Shown here: positions 53,906-61,913 of the stretch, piece by piece
Position numbering within the stretch: the stretch's first letter is position 1
Layout: every line of letters begins with the position of its first letter
Assembly (NCBI RefSeq): GCF_051148895.1
Contig: NZ_CP154625.1
Span: 2,790,001 to 2,854,000, forward strand
Reading direction: 5' to 3'
Source: Terrisporobacter vanillatitrophus
GTDB taxonomy: Bacteria; Bacillota; Clostridia; Peptostreptococcales; Peptostreptococcaceae
DNA: 64,000 bases
Program-made: the position numbers and the translations under genes
Notes under the pieces: model-generated
What the model saw: the letters and a program-made list of their open reading frames with translations, nothing else
Databases searched by the model: none
What the model was told of the DNA's origin: nothing

Positions 53906-54667
53906 TTATAAACTTTTATTTATAATATTTAATACTTTATTAAGCTCTTCTACATTTATTTGACCTGGAGCTGACGCTTTAGATACTGCTCCAAAAGTTA
54001 AACAAGAACCAAATACTTCCCCACATAAACGACTTATGGCACCTTGACCTGCCATAGACATAGTTATTATCGGTCTATCAGCATATTGTTCACTCATTAT
54101 TACAGTTGCTTCCAATAATTCTAAAACATCCAATTTACACTTAGGCATTACAGCTATTTTAGGAATATCTGCACCTAAATCTTGCATTTTTATCAAACGA
54201 CTTACTATGTCACCTTTTGATGGTGTTTTCTCAAAGTCATGATTTGAAGCTATTACTTTAACATTTGATTCATGAGCTGATTTAATTATTTCCTTAACAT
54301 AATCATCACCAGTAAATACCTCAACATCTACTAAATCTACTAATCCTGTAGCCGCCACTGCTTTATTTAATTTTACGTATTCTTTGTTTTCTATGGATTT
54401 TTCTCCACCTTCCTTTGATGTACGGAAAGTAAATAATAAAGGTAACTCTTTTAATTCATTTCTCAAATCAACTAAAACATCTTTTACTTTTTCTAATTGG
54501 AATACTCCGTCAAACCAATCAACACGCCATTCCACTACATCAACTTCTACATTTTCTAAAGCCCTTGCTTGATTTAATATATCTTCTTTTGTAATACCAA
54601 CTATTGGCACACAAATTTTTGGTTTTCCTTGTCCAAGTATTACATTTTTTATTTTTACTGTATTCAT
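53906..54667 (-). CDS. aroD: Type I 3-dehydroquinate dehydratase
   Basis: 253 residues from ATG 54667, with GGAGG 5 bases upstream. H143 (ASNHDF) and the Schiff-base K170 (IPKIAVMPK) fall at the positions of the enterobacterial enzyme, and MSMAGQGAISRLCGEVFGS and SAPGQI are family blocks. It interconverts 3-dehydroquinate and 3-dehydroshikimate. Between a YdiB-like gene and a carrier gene under LysR control, it probably serves quinate breakdown. Confidence 0.94.
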   Translation of the reverse strand: MNTVKIKNVILGQGKPKICVPIVGITKEDILNQARALENVEVDVVEWRVDWFDGVFQLEKVKDVLVDLRNELKELPLLFTFRTSKEGGEKSIENKEYVKLNKAVAATGLVDLVDVEVFTGDDYVKEIIKSAHESNVKVIASNHDFEKTPSKGDIVSRLIKMQDLGADIPKIAVMPKCKLDVLELLEATVIMSEQYADRPIITMSMAGQGAISRLCGEVFGSCLTFGAVSKASAPGQINVEELNKVLNIINKSL

Positions 54668-54737
54668 ATTATCCTCCAAATAAAGGAGTTGTATAACTAT
54701 CTATACAACTCTCATATTATTAAACCTGACTATATAC

Positions 54738-55604
54738 CTATATCCCTAAAAATTCTTTCATATGATTTATTGGCATTGGTTCTCCTGTCCATAATTCAAA
54801 AGCTGCTGAACCTTGGAACAACATCATTCCTAATCCATTCATAGTCTTACAACCAACTTCTTTAGCCATTTTTAGCATTTCTGTTTCTCTCGGTGAGTAA
54901 ACAACATCTGCCACTATTAGTTCTGGTCTGAAAAATGATTTATCTGGTATATAAGTTTTTCCTTCTAGTGGCTTCATTCCCATACCTGTTGCATTTACAA
55001 ATATAAAACTATCTTCTATTTCTTTTTTTAATTTATCTAAATCTTGTAAATCATATAAAGCTGCTTTACATGAAGTATTTTCATTTATTTTTTTAACAGT
55101 TTCTTGTGCATTATCCCAAAATTTATCTTTTATATTAAAAATAGATATTTCTTTAACCCCATCTAAAGCTGCTTGTATTTCTATTGCAGTAGCTGCTCCA
55201 CCAGCTCCTACTATAGTCATCTTTTTACCTATAACATCAATACTTTGCTCTTTTAACGATTGCATAAATCCTATACCATCAGTTATATGTCCTATTAACT
55301 TTCCATTTTCATTTACTACAGTATTTACTGCTCCACATAATTGAGCTGCTGGCGATATTTCATCTAAGTATTTGTGTATTACTGTTTTATTTGGCATTGA
55401 TACATTGCAACCTCTTAATTTTAAAGCTCTAAGACCTTTTACTGCATCTTCTAGGGAATCGTTATCCACCTCAAAAGCTAAGTATGCATAATCATATCCT
55501 AATTTTCTAAATGCTTCATTGTGCATTGCTGGTGAACTTGAATGTCTTATTGGATAAGCCATTAGTCCTATTAATTCTGTATGTCCTGTTATTCTTTTTT
55601 CCAT
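54738..55604 (-). CDS. Quinate/shikimate dehydrogenase (YdiB-like), paralogue 2
   Basis: 288 residues. Same family as the protein at 47234-48100 with the active site shifted by two: S22 and S24 (RHSSSP), K73 (NVSMPNK), D109 in HITDG, and LFQGSAAFELW. The cofactor loop is FNIKDKFWDNA, again YdiB-like. It lies 70 bases before aroD. Two similar enzymes in one cluster may split quinate and shikimate, or NAD and NADP, between them. Confidence 0.85.
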   Translation of the reverse strand: MEKRITGHTELIGLMAYPIRHSSSPAMHNEAFRKLGYDYAYLAFEVDNDSLEDAVKGLRALKLRGCNVSMPNKTVIHKYLDEISPAAQLCGAVNTVVNENGKLIGHITDGIGFMQSLKEQSIDVIGKKMTIVGAGGAATAIEIQAALDGVKEISIFNIKDKFWDNAQETVKKINENTSCKAALYDLQDLDKLKKEIEDSFIFVNATGMGMKPLEGKTYIPDKSFFRPELIVADVVYSPRETEMLKMAKEVGCKTMNGLGMMLFQGSAAFELWTGEPMPINHMKEFLGI

Positions 55605-55712
55605 TCCTCTAATCTCCTTCTTATCTTTTTATAATATAATAAATGTTCAAATTGTTAAAATTTTAATTATTAATTTTACTTAATTTCATTATATTAAAAA
55701 AAATAAAAATCT

Positions 55713-55723
55713 ACCAATTGATA
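55713..55723. promoter_or_regulatory. ACCAATTGATA motif upstream of the aroE-like/aroD operon
   Basis: ACCAATTGATA in the gap between LysR 2 and YdiB-like 2, identical to the start of the inverted repeat at 51395-51419. Candidate half of a shared LysR operator. Confidence 0.35.
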
Positions 55724-55756
55724 TTTTTATGTCTTTTTATAGTTTTTCTCTATGAT

Positions 55757-56638
55757 TTATTTAGTTTTATTAATAACGAATTTTACAAATTCATTGACAG
55801 CTGGAGATAAATATTTATTTTTTAGTTTAGCCATATAAATATTTCTATTATATTTTGGATTTTTAATTTTTATAATATTCACATCTAAATGATCTAATAT
55901 AGGTATTTTAGGAATAATTGCTATGCCAAAATTCCCCTCTACTAAACCTGCCAATGATTCATCTTTCTCTACTTCATATATTATATTTTGTTTTTCACTT
56001 ATTTCCATAAACATATTATCTATAAATGGTCTTAGCCCACTATTTTTTTTAAAAGCTATATATTTATAATTAATTGTATCTTCTAAATTAATCTCTTTAT
56101 AATTAGATAGAGGATGGGTTTTGGGTGTAATTAATACTAGTTCCTCTTCTTTCACCTTAATAAATTCTATATCATCTTCGCTTTCTATTTTGGAGCAAAA
56201 TCCCACATCATAATCTTCATTTTTTAGACCATTTATAATATCCCATGTATTACCATCTGAAAATGTAAATTTAAAGTTTTTATCTTTCGTTTCTTCCAAA
56301 AAACTATTTACTAGTAGGGATATATCTTTCATTCCAAAAGTATATATATATCCCAAATCTATTATTCCACTAGTTTCACTAGTCAGAAGTTTTACTTTTT
56401 TTACTCCTTGATTTAAAGTTTCTAGTGTTTTTTCTGCATATTCCAAAAACACTTTACCATATTTAGTCAACACAACATTTCTTCCTTTTTTTTCAAACAA
56501 GTATGTTCCCAACTCTTTTTCTAAAGATGATATTGCATTACTTAAACTAGGTTGGGTAATAGATAGTTTTTGTGCAGCATTAGTATAATGCTCTTCTCTT
56601 GCTAATGTTACAAAATATTGCAAATGATTTAAATTCAT
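55757..56638 (-). CDS. LysR-type regulator 2 of the shikimate-type cluster
   Basis: 293 residues, clearly paralogous to the regulator at 51550 (EEHYTNAAQKLSITQPSLSN; common tail NKYLSPAVNEFVKFV). It is divergent from the second enoate-reductase gene with a 229-base gap holding TATCAATTTG and TTATCAATC words. It probably controls that gene and the dehydrogenase-aroD-carrier operon. Confidence 0.9.
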   Translation of the reverse strand: MNLNHLQYFVTLAREEHYTNAAQKLSITQPSLSNAISSLEKELGTYLFEKKGRNVVLTKYGKVFLEYAEKTLETLNQGVKKVKLLTSETSGIIDLGYIYTFGMKDISLLVNSFLEETKDKNFKFTFSDGNTWDIINGLKNEDYDVGFCSKIESEDDIEFIKVKEEELVLITPKTHPLSNYKEINLEDTINYKYIAFKKNSGLRPFIDNMFMEISEKQNIIYEVEKDESLAGLVEGNFGIAIIPKIPILDHLDVNIIKIKNPKYNRNIYMAKLKNKYLSPAVNEFVKFVINKTK

Positions 56639-56867
56639 CTCGTTCCCCCTATATATAATCTTAATTTTTAAAATATTTTTTATAATTTTAATCTTTCTCC
56701 AATTTTACTATAACCTATAGTTTTTTTCTATTATTTTATATAAAAATATCAATTTGTTTTATCAATCTTTATAATTTAAAATTTGAATTGCAAGGAAATT
56801 ATTTTTTTAACAATAAAAATATTAAAATATTAAACTACATTTCAAATAAAGGGGAGGTTTATTAGTT

Positions 56868-58880
56868 ATGAATAATAAATATAAAAATTTATTGTCACCT
56901 TTGACAATAAAACATATGACACTTAGAAATCGTGTAATGATGTGCCCTATGGGAACTAACTATGGAGAACAAAATGGAGAAATGAGTTTTCTTCACATAG
57001 ACTACTACGAGCAAAGAGCAAAAGGTGGTACTGGACTTTTAATGGTAGAAAATGCCAGTGTGTACTCACCACAAGGTTCAAACGGAACTACTCAGCTTCG
57101 TATAGACCAAGATAGTTATATAGCTAGATTATATAAACTGTGTGAAAGAGTTCATAAACAAGGTGCTTGCATTGGTATACAAATAAATCATGCTGGAGCA
57201 TCTGCCATGTCTTCAAGAACAAATATGCAACCAGTATCTGCATCAAATATTCCATCAAAAGATGGCGGTGAAATACCTGTGCCATTAACTAAAGATGAAA
57301 TTATAATTATAACAAAAAAATATGGAGAAGCAGCAAAACGTGCTCAAATGGCTGGATTTGACTGTGTAGAAATCCATGCTGGTCACTCATATTTAATAAG
57401 TCAATTCTTATCTCCGACAACAAATAATAGAACTGACGAATTTGGTGGTTCTATTGAAAATCGTACAAGATTTGCAAGAATGGTAATAGATGAAGTTCGT
57501 AAAAATGTTGGACCGTTCTTCCCAATATTCCTTCGTATTAGTGCAGATGAATTAGTTGAAGGTGGTAATACTTTAGATGATGTTTTAAAATATCTAGAAC
57601 TTTTAAATGATGAAGTTGATGCATTTGACGTTTCTTGTGGATTAAATTCATCTATACAATATCAAATAGATTCTAATTATTTCCCTGATGGATGGCGTTC
57701 ATATATGGCTAAAGCTGTAAAAGAAAAGTTTAAGAAACCATGTGTATCAATGGGTAATATAAGAGATCCTAAAGTTGCTGAAGAAATATTATCCCAAAAT
57801 CATGCTGATATAATCGGAATGGGACGTGGATTAATTGCCGATCCTGAATGGGTAAATAAAGTTTCCACTAATAGAGAAGATGAATTACGTAAATGTATAT
57901 CATGTAATATAGGCTGTGCTGGCAATAGAATAATGTTAAATAGGCCAATTAGATGTACAGTCAATCCATCTGTAAATGAAGGAGAAGATTACTTAAATAC
58001 AAAAACAAAAAAACCTTGTAACGTAGTTGTAATTGGTGGTGGAACATCAGGTATGGAAGCTGCATGTACTGCTAGTGAAGTGGGTTGTACTACATTCTTA
58101 ATAGAAAAACAAGATCACTTAGGTGGATTAGCTACTGATATTTCAAAAATTCCTGATAAAAAAAGATTAGCTGATTTCCCAAATTATTTAATTAATAGAA
58201 CAAATAAACTAAACAATTTATTTGTATTCAAAAACACTGAAGCTGATGTTGATTTTATAAAAAATTTAAAACCAAATATCATTGTTAATGCAACAGGCTC
58301 TACTCCTTTACTACCTCCAATAAAAGGGTTACACGATTATGTTGATAAGGATGGAAGCAAAATAAGCTCAATAAACAATATGATAAAAAATATAAATGAC
58401 TATCCTGAAGATTTATTAGGAAAAAATGTTATTATTATAGGCGGAGGAGCTGTTGGCCTAGATGTAATGGAGTTTTTTGCAAAGAGAAATGCATCAGTTA
58501 CTGTAGTTGAAAAAATGCCTATTATTGGGAACGGTCTTGATCCAGTTACAAAAGCAGATACTTCTTCTACTATGAAAAAACATAATGTTAATAAACTTAC
58601 AAACACTTCTCTATTAGAAGTTAAAGAAAACTCTTTCTATGTGGAATTAGAAAATGGAGAAAAGAAAGATTTATACTTTGATTATGGATTTGTTTGTTTA
58701 GGTATGAAATCAAACAATCCTATATTTGATGAATTAAAAAATCATTTCACTGACGAAGTAGAAATATTAAATATAGGAGATAGCTTTAGAGCTAGACGTA
58801 TTATTGAAGGAGTTTTTGAAGGAAGAAATATTTTAAATACTCTATCAAAATTAAATTACTTAAACTCAAAAAGTGTATAA
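56868..58880 (+). CDS. Fe-S flavoenzyme of the 2-enoate reductase family, paralogue 2
   Basis: 670 residues, same layout as the protein at 48177-50102: FMN barrel with HAGHSYLISQFLSP, cysteines C343-x2-C346-x3-C350-x12-C363, then VVIGGGTSGMEAACTASEVG and IIIGGGAVGLDVMEFF. GGGGAGG precedes ATG 56868. Sequence divergence from paralogue 1 in the barrel (HSY in place of HGY) suggests a different substrate. It is the only enzyme gene of the cluster on the plus strand. Confidence 0.85.
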   Translation: MNNKYKNLLSPLTIKHMTLRNRVMMCPMGTNYGEQNGEMSFLHIDYYEQRAKGGTGLLMVENASVYSPQGSNGTTQLRIDQDSYIARLYKLCERVHKQGACIGIQINHAGASAMSSRTNMQPVSASNIPSKDGGEIPVPLTKDEIIIITKKYGEAAKRAQMAGFDCVEIHAGHSYLISQFLSPTTNNRTDEFGGSIENRTRFARMVIDEVRKNVGPFFPIFLRISADELVEGGNTLDDVLKYLELLNDEVDAFDVSCGLNSSIQYQIDSNYFPDGWRSYMAKAVKEKFKKPCVSMGNIRDPKVAEEILSQNHADIIGMGRGLIADPEWVNKVSTNREDELRKCISCNIGCAGNRIMLNRPIRCTVNPSVNEGEDYLNTKTKKPCNVVVIGGGTSGMEAACTASEVGCTTFLIEKQDHLGGLATDISKIPDKKRLADFPNYLINRTNKLNNLFVFKNTEADVDFIKNLKPNIIVNATGSTPLLPPIKGLHDYVDKDGSKISSINNMIKNINDYPEDLLGKNVIIIGGGAVGLDVMEFFAKRNASVTVVEKMPIIGNGLDPVTKADTSSTMKKHNVNKLTNTSLLEVKENSFYVELENGEKKDLYFDYGFVCLGMKSNNPIFDELKNHFTDEVEILNIGDSFRARRIIEGVFEGRNILNTLSKLNYLNSKSV

Positions 58881-59038
58881 TTTACAAAAATTAATTTTTT
58901 AATATAATTATATTTAAATTATTGTAAAAGGTTTTAAAATCCTATATTCTATATATAGAGATATGAATCCCATATCTTTAATTTGTTTTTTGTTATGTGT
59001 TGTTTAAAAAATGTTTATTTATGTGTGTATGTAAACGG

Positions 59039-59069
59039 AAAAATAGGACGATTTTATCGTCCTATTTTA
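59039..59069. terminator. Bidirectional terminator between cluster and pilin-like genes
   Basis: AAAATAGGACGAT (59040-59052) pairs with ATCGTCCTATTTT (59056-59068) around a 3-base loop. It can end both the enoate-reductase transcript and the pseudopilin operon. Confidence 0.88.
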
Positions 59070-59072
59070 CTT

Positions 59073-59594
59073 TTAAAATTTTTTTATATAAGATTTAAAA
59101 GTCGTTTCATATTTTTCATCATTTTTACTTAAATTAAGTTTAACTGATATCTTGTTATTTTCTATCATTACAGATATATAATCAACGTAGTCGCCTATTT
59201 CATATCCTCCAGGTTCACTATTTCCACTACTGTTTAATGTATTTATAAACAGTTTTTTATTGCTTTTATAACTTACTTCCTTATCTTTTACATTTCTATA
59301 TTGATTTTTATATTCACATTTTATTGAATTAATTTTTATATAAGATGAAGTATCTCCTTTTATGGTATTTCCATTTAAATCACCTATACTTATAATTCCA
59401 TTGCTATTTTCTATAACTTTATTAATTTGATAACACATTTCTTCACCTTGTTCATACAATTCCACATTATCTTCAATAGTTTTTTTATATTTATTACTAA
59501 AGAATAGAAATGAATATAAGCTTAAGGAAATAGTAACTATAATAAATAAAGATATTATGCTTTCTAAAAGCAAGTAACCTTTTCTACTTTTCAT
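59073..59594 (-). CDS. Pseudopilin-like protein with prepilin leader
   Basis: 173 residues. SRKG|YLLLESIISLFII is a class III signal: short basic leader, Gly at -1, Glu at +5, then a hydrophobic helix. The rest resembles minor pilins of type IV pilus or type II secretion systems. A prepilin peptidase should cleave it before assembly in the membrane. It overlaps the gene upstream by 11 bases and ends the four-gene operon. Confidence 0.75.
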   Translation of the reverse strand: MKSRKGYLLLESIISLFIIVTISLSLYSFLFFSNKYKKTIEDNVELYEQGEEMCYQINKVIENSNGIISIGDLNGNTIKGDTSSYIKINSIKCEYKNQYRNVKDKEVSYKSNKKLFINTLNSSGNSEPGGYEIGDYVDYISVMIENNKISVKLNLSKNDEKYETTFKSYIKKF

Positions 59595-60035
59595 ATATTC
59601 CCTCTTTGTATAGTACCCTTCCGCTTACTGGCACTATTGTTATATATTTATAATTATCACCTTTATTAATACTTATGGTACCACCACCATTTTTATATAG
59701 ACCAGTAGTATAAAAAGTTATTAAGGAATTATTCTGTCCTATTGGAAAATTTAAGTTTACATTCTTTGGTAAATACACTCTTTTATCTTCTTTTTTATTT
59801 TTTTGTAAAATATAAGACCATTTGTTACCTTCATTTAGAAATCTAATATAAACATTGGGATTGTTTAACATATTTTCTCTTCTTACATAACGTATGTCTG
59901 AACATAATTCTTTTGCAAAAAATTCTATTTTATAGTTATCACCTTCGTATTTCATAAAACAAATACTGGATAAGATGACCATTATACTTATTGTTACTAT
60001 AAGTTCAAGCGTACTCACATTCCTTCTCGCTTCAT
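59584..60035 (-). pseudogene. GspH-like pseudopilin with frameshift in the leader
   Basis: From GTG 60018 the frame reads STLELIVTISIMVILSSICF and continues for 144 codons as a pseudopilin. GTG has a poor ribosome binding site and would leave no leader. ATG 60035, 9 bases behind GAGGAG, reads MKREGM and then stops; removing two bases would join it as MKREG|MSTLELIV, a perfect prepilin leader. So the gene seems to have a two-base frameshift at ATGTGAGT (60013-60020), or it uses stop-start overlap. Confidence 0.6.
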
Positions 60036-60038
60036 ATA

Positions 60039-60647
60039 TTATTTCTCCTCGTAATTATAAAATGTAATCAAATCACCTTCATTTATTTCAGCAATTTGAT
60101 TCTCAGTACTTTCAACATTAACTTCCATATTTAAATCTTCTTGTTCATTCATATCTGATTCTTTTAATTCTTCTGAACTTTTCTCTATTTTACCAAACCA
60201 AGGATTTTTAATTTTCACGCTTATTAATGCATATTTATCGTGATTATTAATTTTGCTTTTTGTTGAAATTTTATAATGAATATATTCTTTTGTAGACAAG
60301 ATATTATCAAAAGCCATATCTATAGTTCTACTCGTAAGACCTGTATTTTCAATTTGCTTTACTTTATTTATAAATATGGCACTATTATTTTTAGTTAAAT
60401 AATTATAAAATTCATCTTCTATTTCTGTGTTTTCCACAGCATACTTAACTTCTTTAAGCATGTTACTATAAATAAGTTCAATAACTCCAAGATTCTCTTC
60501 CTTAAGCTTTTCAGTTTTATATTCTAACTCACTGATTCTGTTATTACTTAAAATTAAACTGGAACATGTAATACATATTAAGCTAATTATTGAAAATGTA
60601 ATAACAGACATAATTAAAATTGAACCTTTATTCCTTCTTTGTAACAT
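60039..60647 (-). CDS. PilX-like membrane-anchored protein of the pseudopilin operon
   Basis: 202 residues. QRRNKGSILIMSVITFSIIS gives a basic leader and a hydrophobic N-terminal helix; Gly is in place but the Glu at +5 is missing, as in PilX/GspK-like minor pilins. The long C-terminal part is polar and acidic. It overlaps the upstream gene by 20 bases. Confidence 0.65.
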   Translation of the reverse strand: MLQRRNKGSILIMSVITFSIISLICITCSSLILSNNRISELEYKTEKLKEENLGVIELIYSNMLKEVKYAVENTEIEDEFYNYLTKNNSAIFINKVKQIENTGLTSRTIDMAFDNILSTKEYIHYKISTKSKINNHDKYALISVKIKNPWFGKIEKSSEELKESDMNEQEDLNMEVNVESTENQIAEINEGDLITFYNYEEK

Positions 60648-60987
60648 AAGTATTAAGTTCCATTTCTCTATTATTATCTGATACTTTAACTCTTAAATCA
60701 TAACAATTATAATAACTAATTGGAGTAACTAAAGTTTTCACTTTAAAATTGTTAATCCTTTGCTCCTCGTCATATCTACCTATATTAGTGCTCTTTTTTA
60801 TTTTATTTCTTTCATCTTCGATCTTTTCCTTAGCTATATATAACATCTGTCTATTATGATTATTTTTCTTAAGCAAAATAATATTATTATGCAATGTGGA
60901 CGTAATTATAAATACTATCATACTAACAATAAATAAGCTTATTACACATTCTAAAGTTGTGAATCCTTTTCTTTTAATTCTCATCAT
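60628..60987 (-). CDS. Small pseudopilin with prepilin leader
   Basis: 119 residues. RIKRKG|FTTLECVISLFIVS is a textbook prepilin cleavage region. It is the first of four pilin-like genes and lies 13 bases behind a biosynthetic-type aroE. The ATPase, platform protein and peptidase genes are not in this window. Confidence 0.75.
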   Translation of the reverse strand: MMRIKRKGFTTLECVISLFIVSMIVFIITSTLHNNIILLKKNNHNRQMLYIAKEKIEDERNKIKKSTNIGRYDEEQRINNFKVKTLVTPISYYNCYDLRVKVSDNNREMELNTYVTKKE

Positions 60988-61000
60988 CCTTTCTAAAATA

Positions 61001-61855
61001 TTACTTTAGTGAATTGAAATATATATTCTTTATTTCTTCAAAATCATCCTCACTTGTTTTTATATTTTCCCATATTTCATAAGCTAATAGTCCTTGATTA
61101 ATTAACATATTAATGCCATAAACAACTTTTAAATTATTATTCTTAGCCCAAGATAATAATGCAGTTTCATGAGGCTTATATACAATATCACATACTAGTA
61201 AATTTTTTGGTGGATTTATATTAATATCTATTGGACAATCCTTAGACCCCATTCCTATTGGCGTAGTATTAATTAAAATATCAAATTTTTTTAAATCTTT
61301 TTCTTCTACTGAATTTGTATTGTAATGAGCTTTTGATAAGAAATTACTATTAATTAAGTTACAAATATTCTCTGCCTTTTTTTCATTTCTATTTCTAATT
61401 TCAATATGAGAAACTTCTTTGTTAGCCAATTCTACAGCTATACTTCTACAAGCCCCTCCAGCTCCTAAAATAATTATTTTTTTATCTTTTAAATCATAAC
61501 CTTCATCTGTTAAAGATTTTATAAATCCTATACCATCTGTATTATAGCCTACTAACTCATTATTTTCATTTTTTATTGTGTTTACAGCTCCTATAAGTAG
61601 TGCATTTTTATCTACTTTATCTAGATATGGAATTATATCTACTTTATAAGGAATTGTTACATTACAACCTTTCATATTAAAAGTCTTTATACTTTGTGCT
61701 ACATTTTGTAAGTTATTTTTTTCTATTTCAAAACACATATAAATGTTATTTTTTTTATATTTTTGTGATAAATAATTATGTATGCTTGGTGAAAAGCTTT
61801 GGCTTACTGGTTGTCCCAGAAGACCTATTAATTTTGTGTTAGAATTTATATTCAT
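61001..61855 (-). CDS. aroE: Shikimate dehydrogenase, biosynthetic AroE type
   Basis: 284 residues. SQSFSPSIHN, NVTIPYK, GYNTDGIGF and GAGGACRSIAVELA. The NTDG and the basic loop RNRNEKKAENI are those of NADPH-dependent AroE, in contrast to the two YdiB-like paralogues. It therefore most likely makes shikimate for chorismate synthesis. It heads the pseudopilin genes, an arrangement found in other Clostridia. Confidence 0.9.
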   Translation of the reverse strand: MNINSNTKLIGLLGQPVSQSFSPSIHNYLSQKYKKNNIYMCFEIEKNNLQNVAQSIKTFNMKGCNVTIPYKVDIIPYLDKVDKNALLIGAVNTIKNENNELVGYNTDGIGFIKSLTDEGYDLKDKKIIILGAGGACRSIAVELANKEVSHIEIRNRNEKKAENICNLINSNFLSKAHYNTNSVEEKDLKKFDILINTTPIGMGSKDCPIDININPPKNLLVCDIVYKPHETALLSWAKNNNLKVVYGINMLINQGLLAYEIWENIKTSEDDFEEIKNIYFNSLK

Positions 61856-61913
61856 AATAGCTCCTTTATTAGTTTATTATCATATCTTTTGTAATTTATA
61901 CATCTTATTTTAA

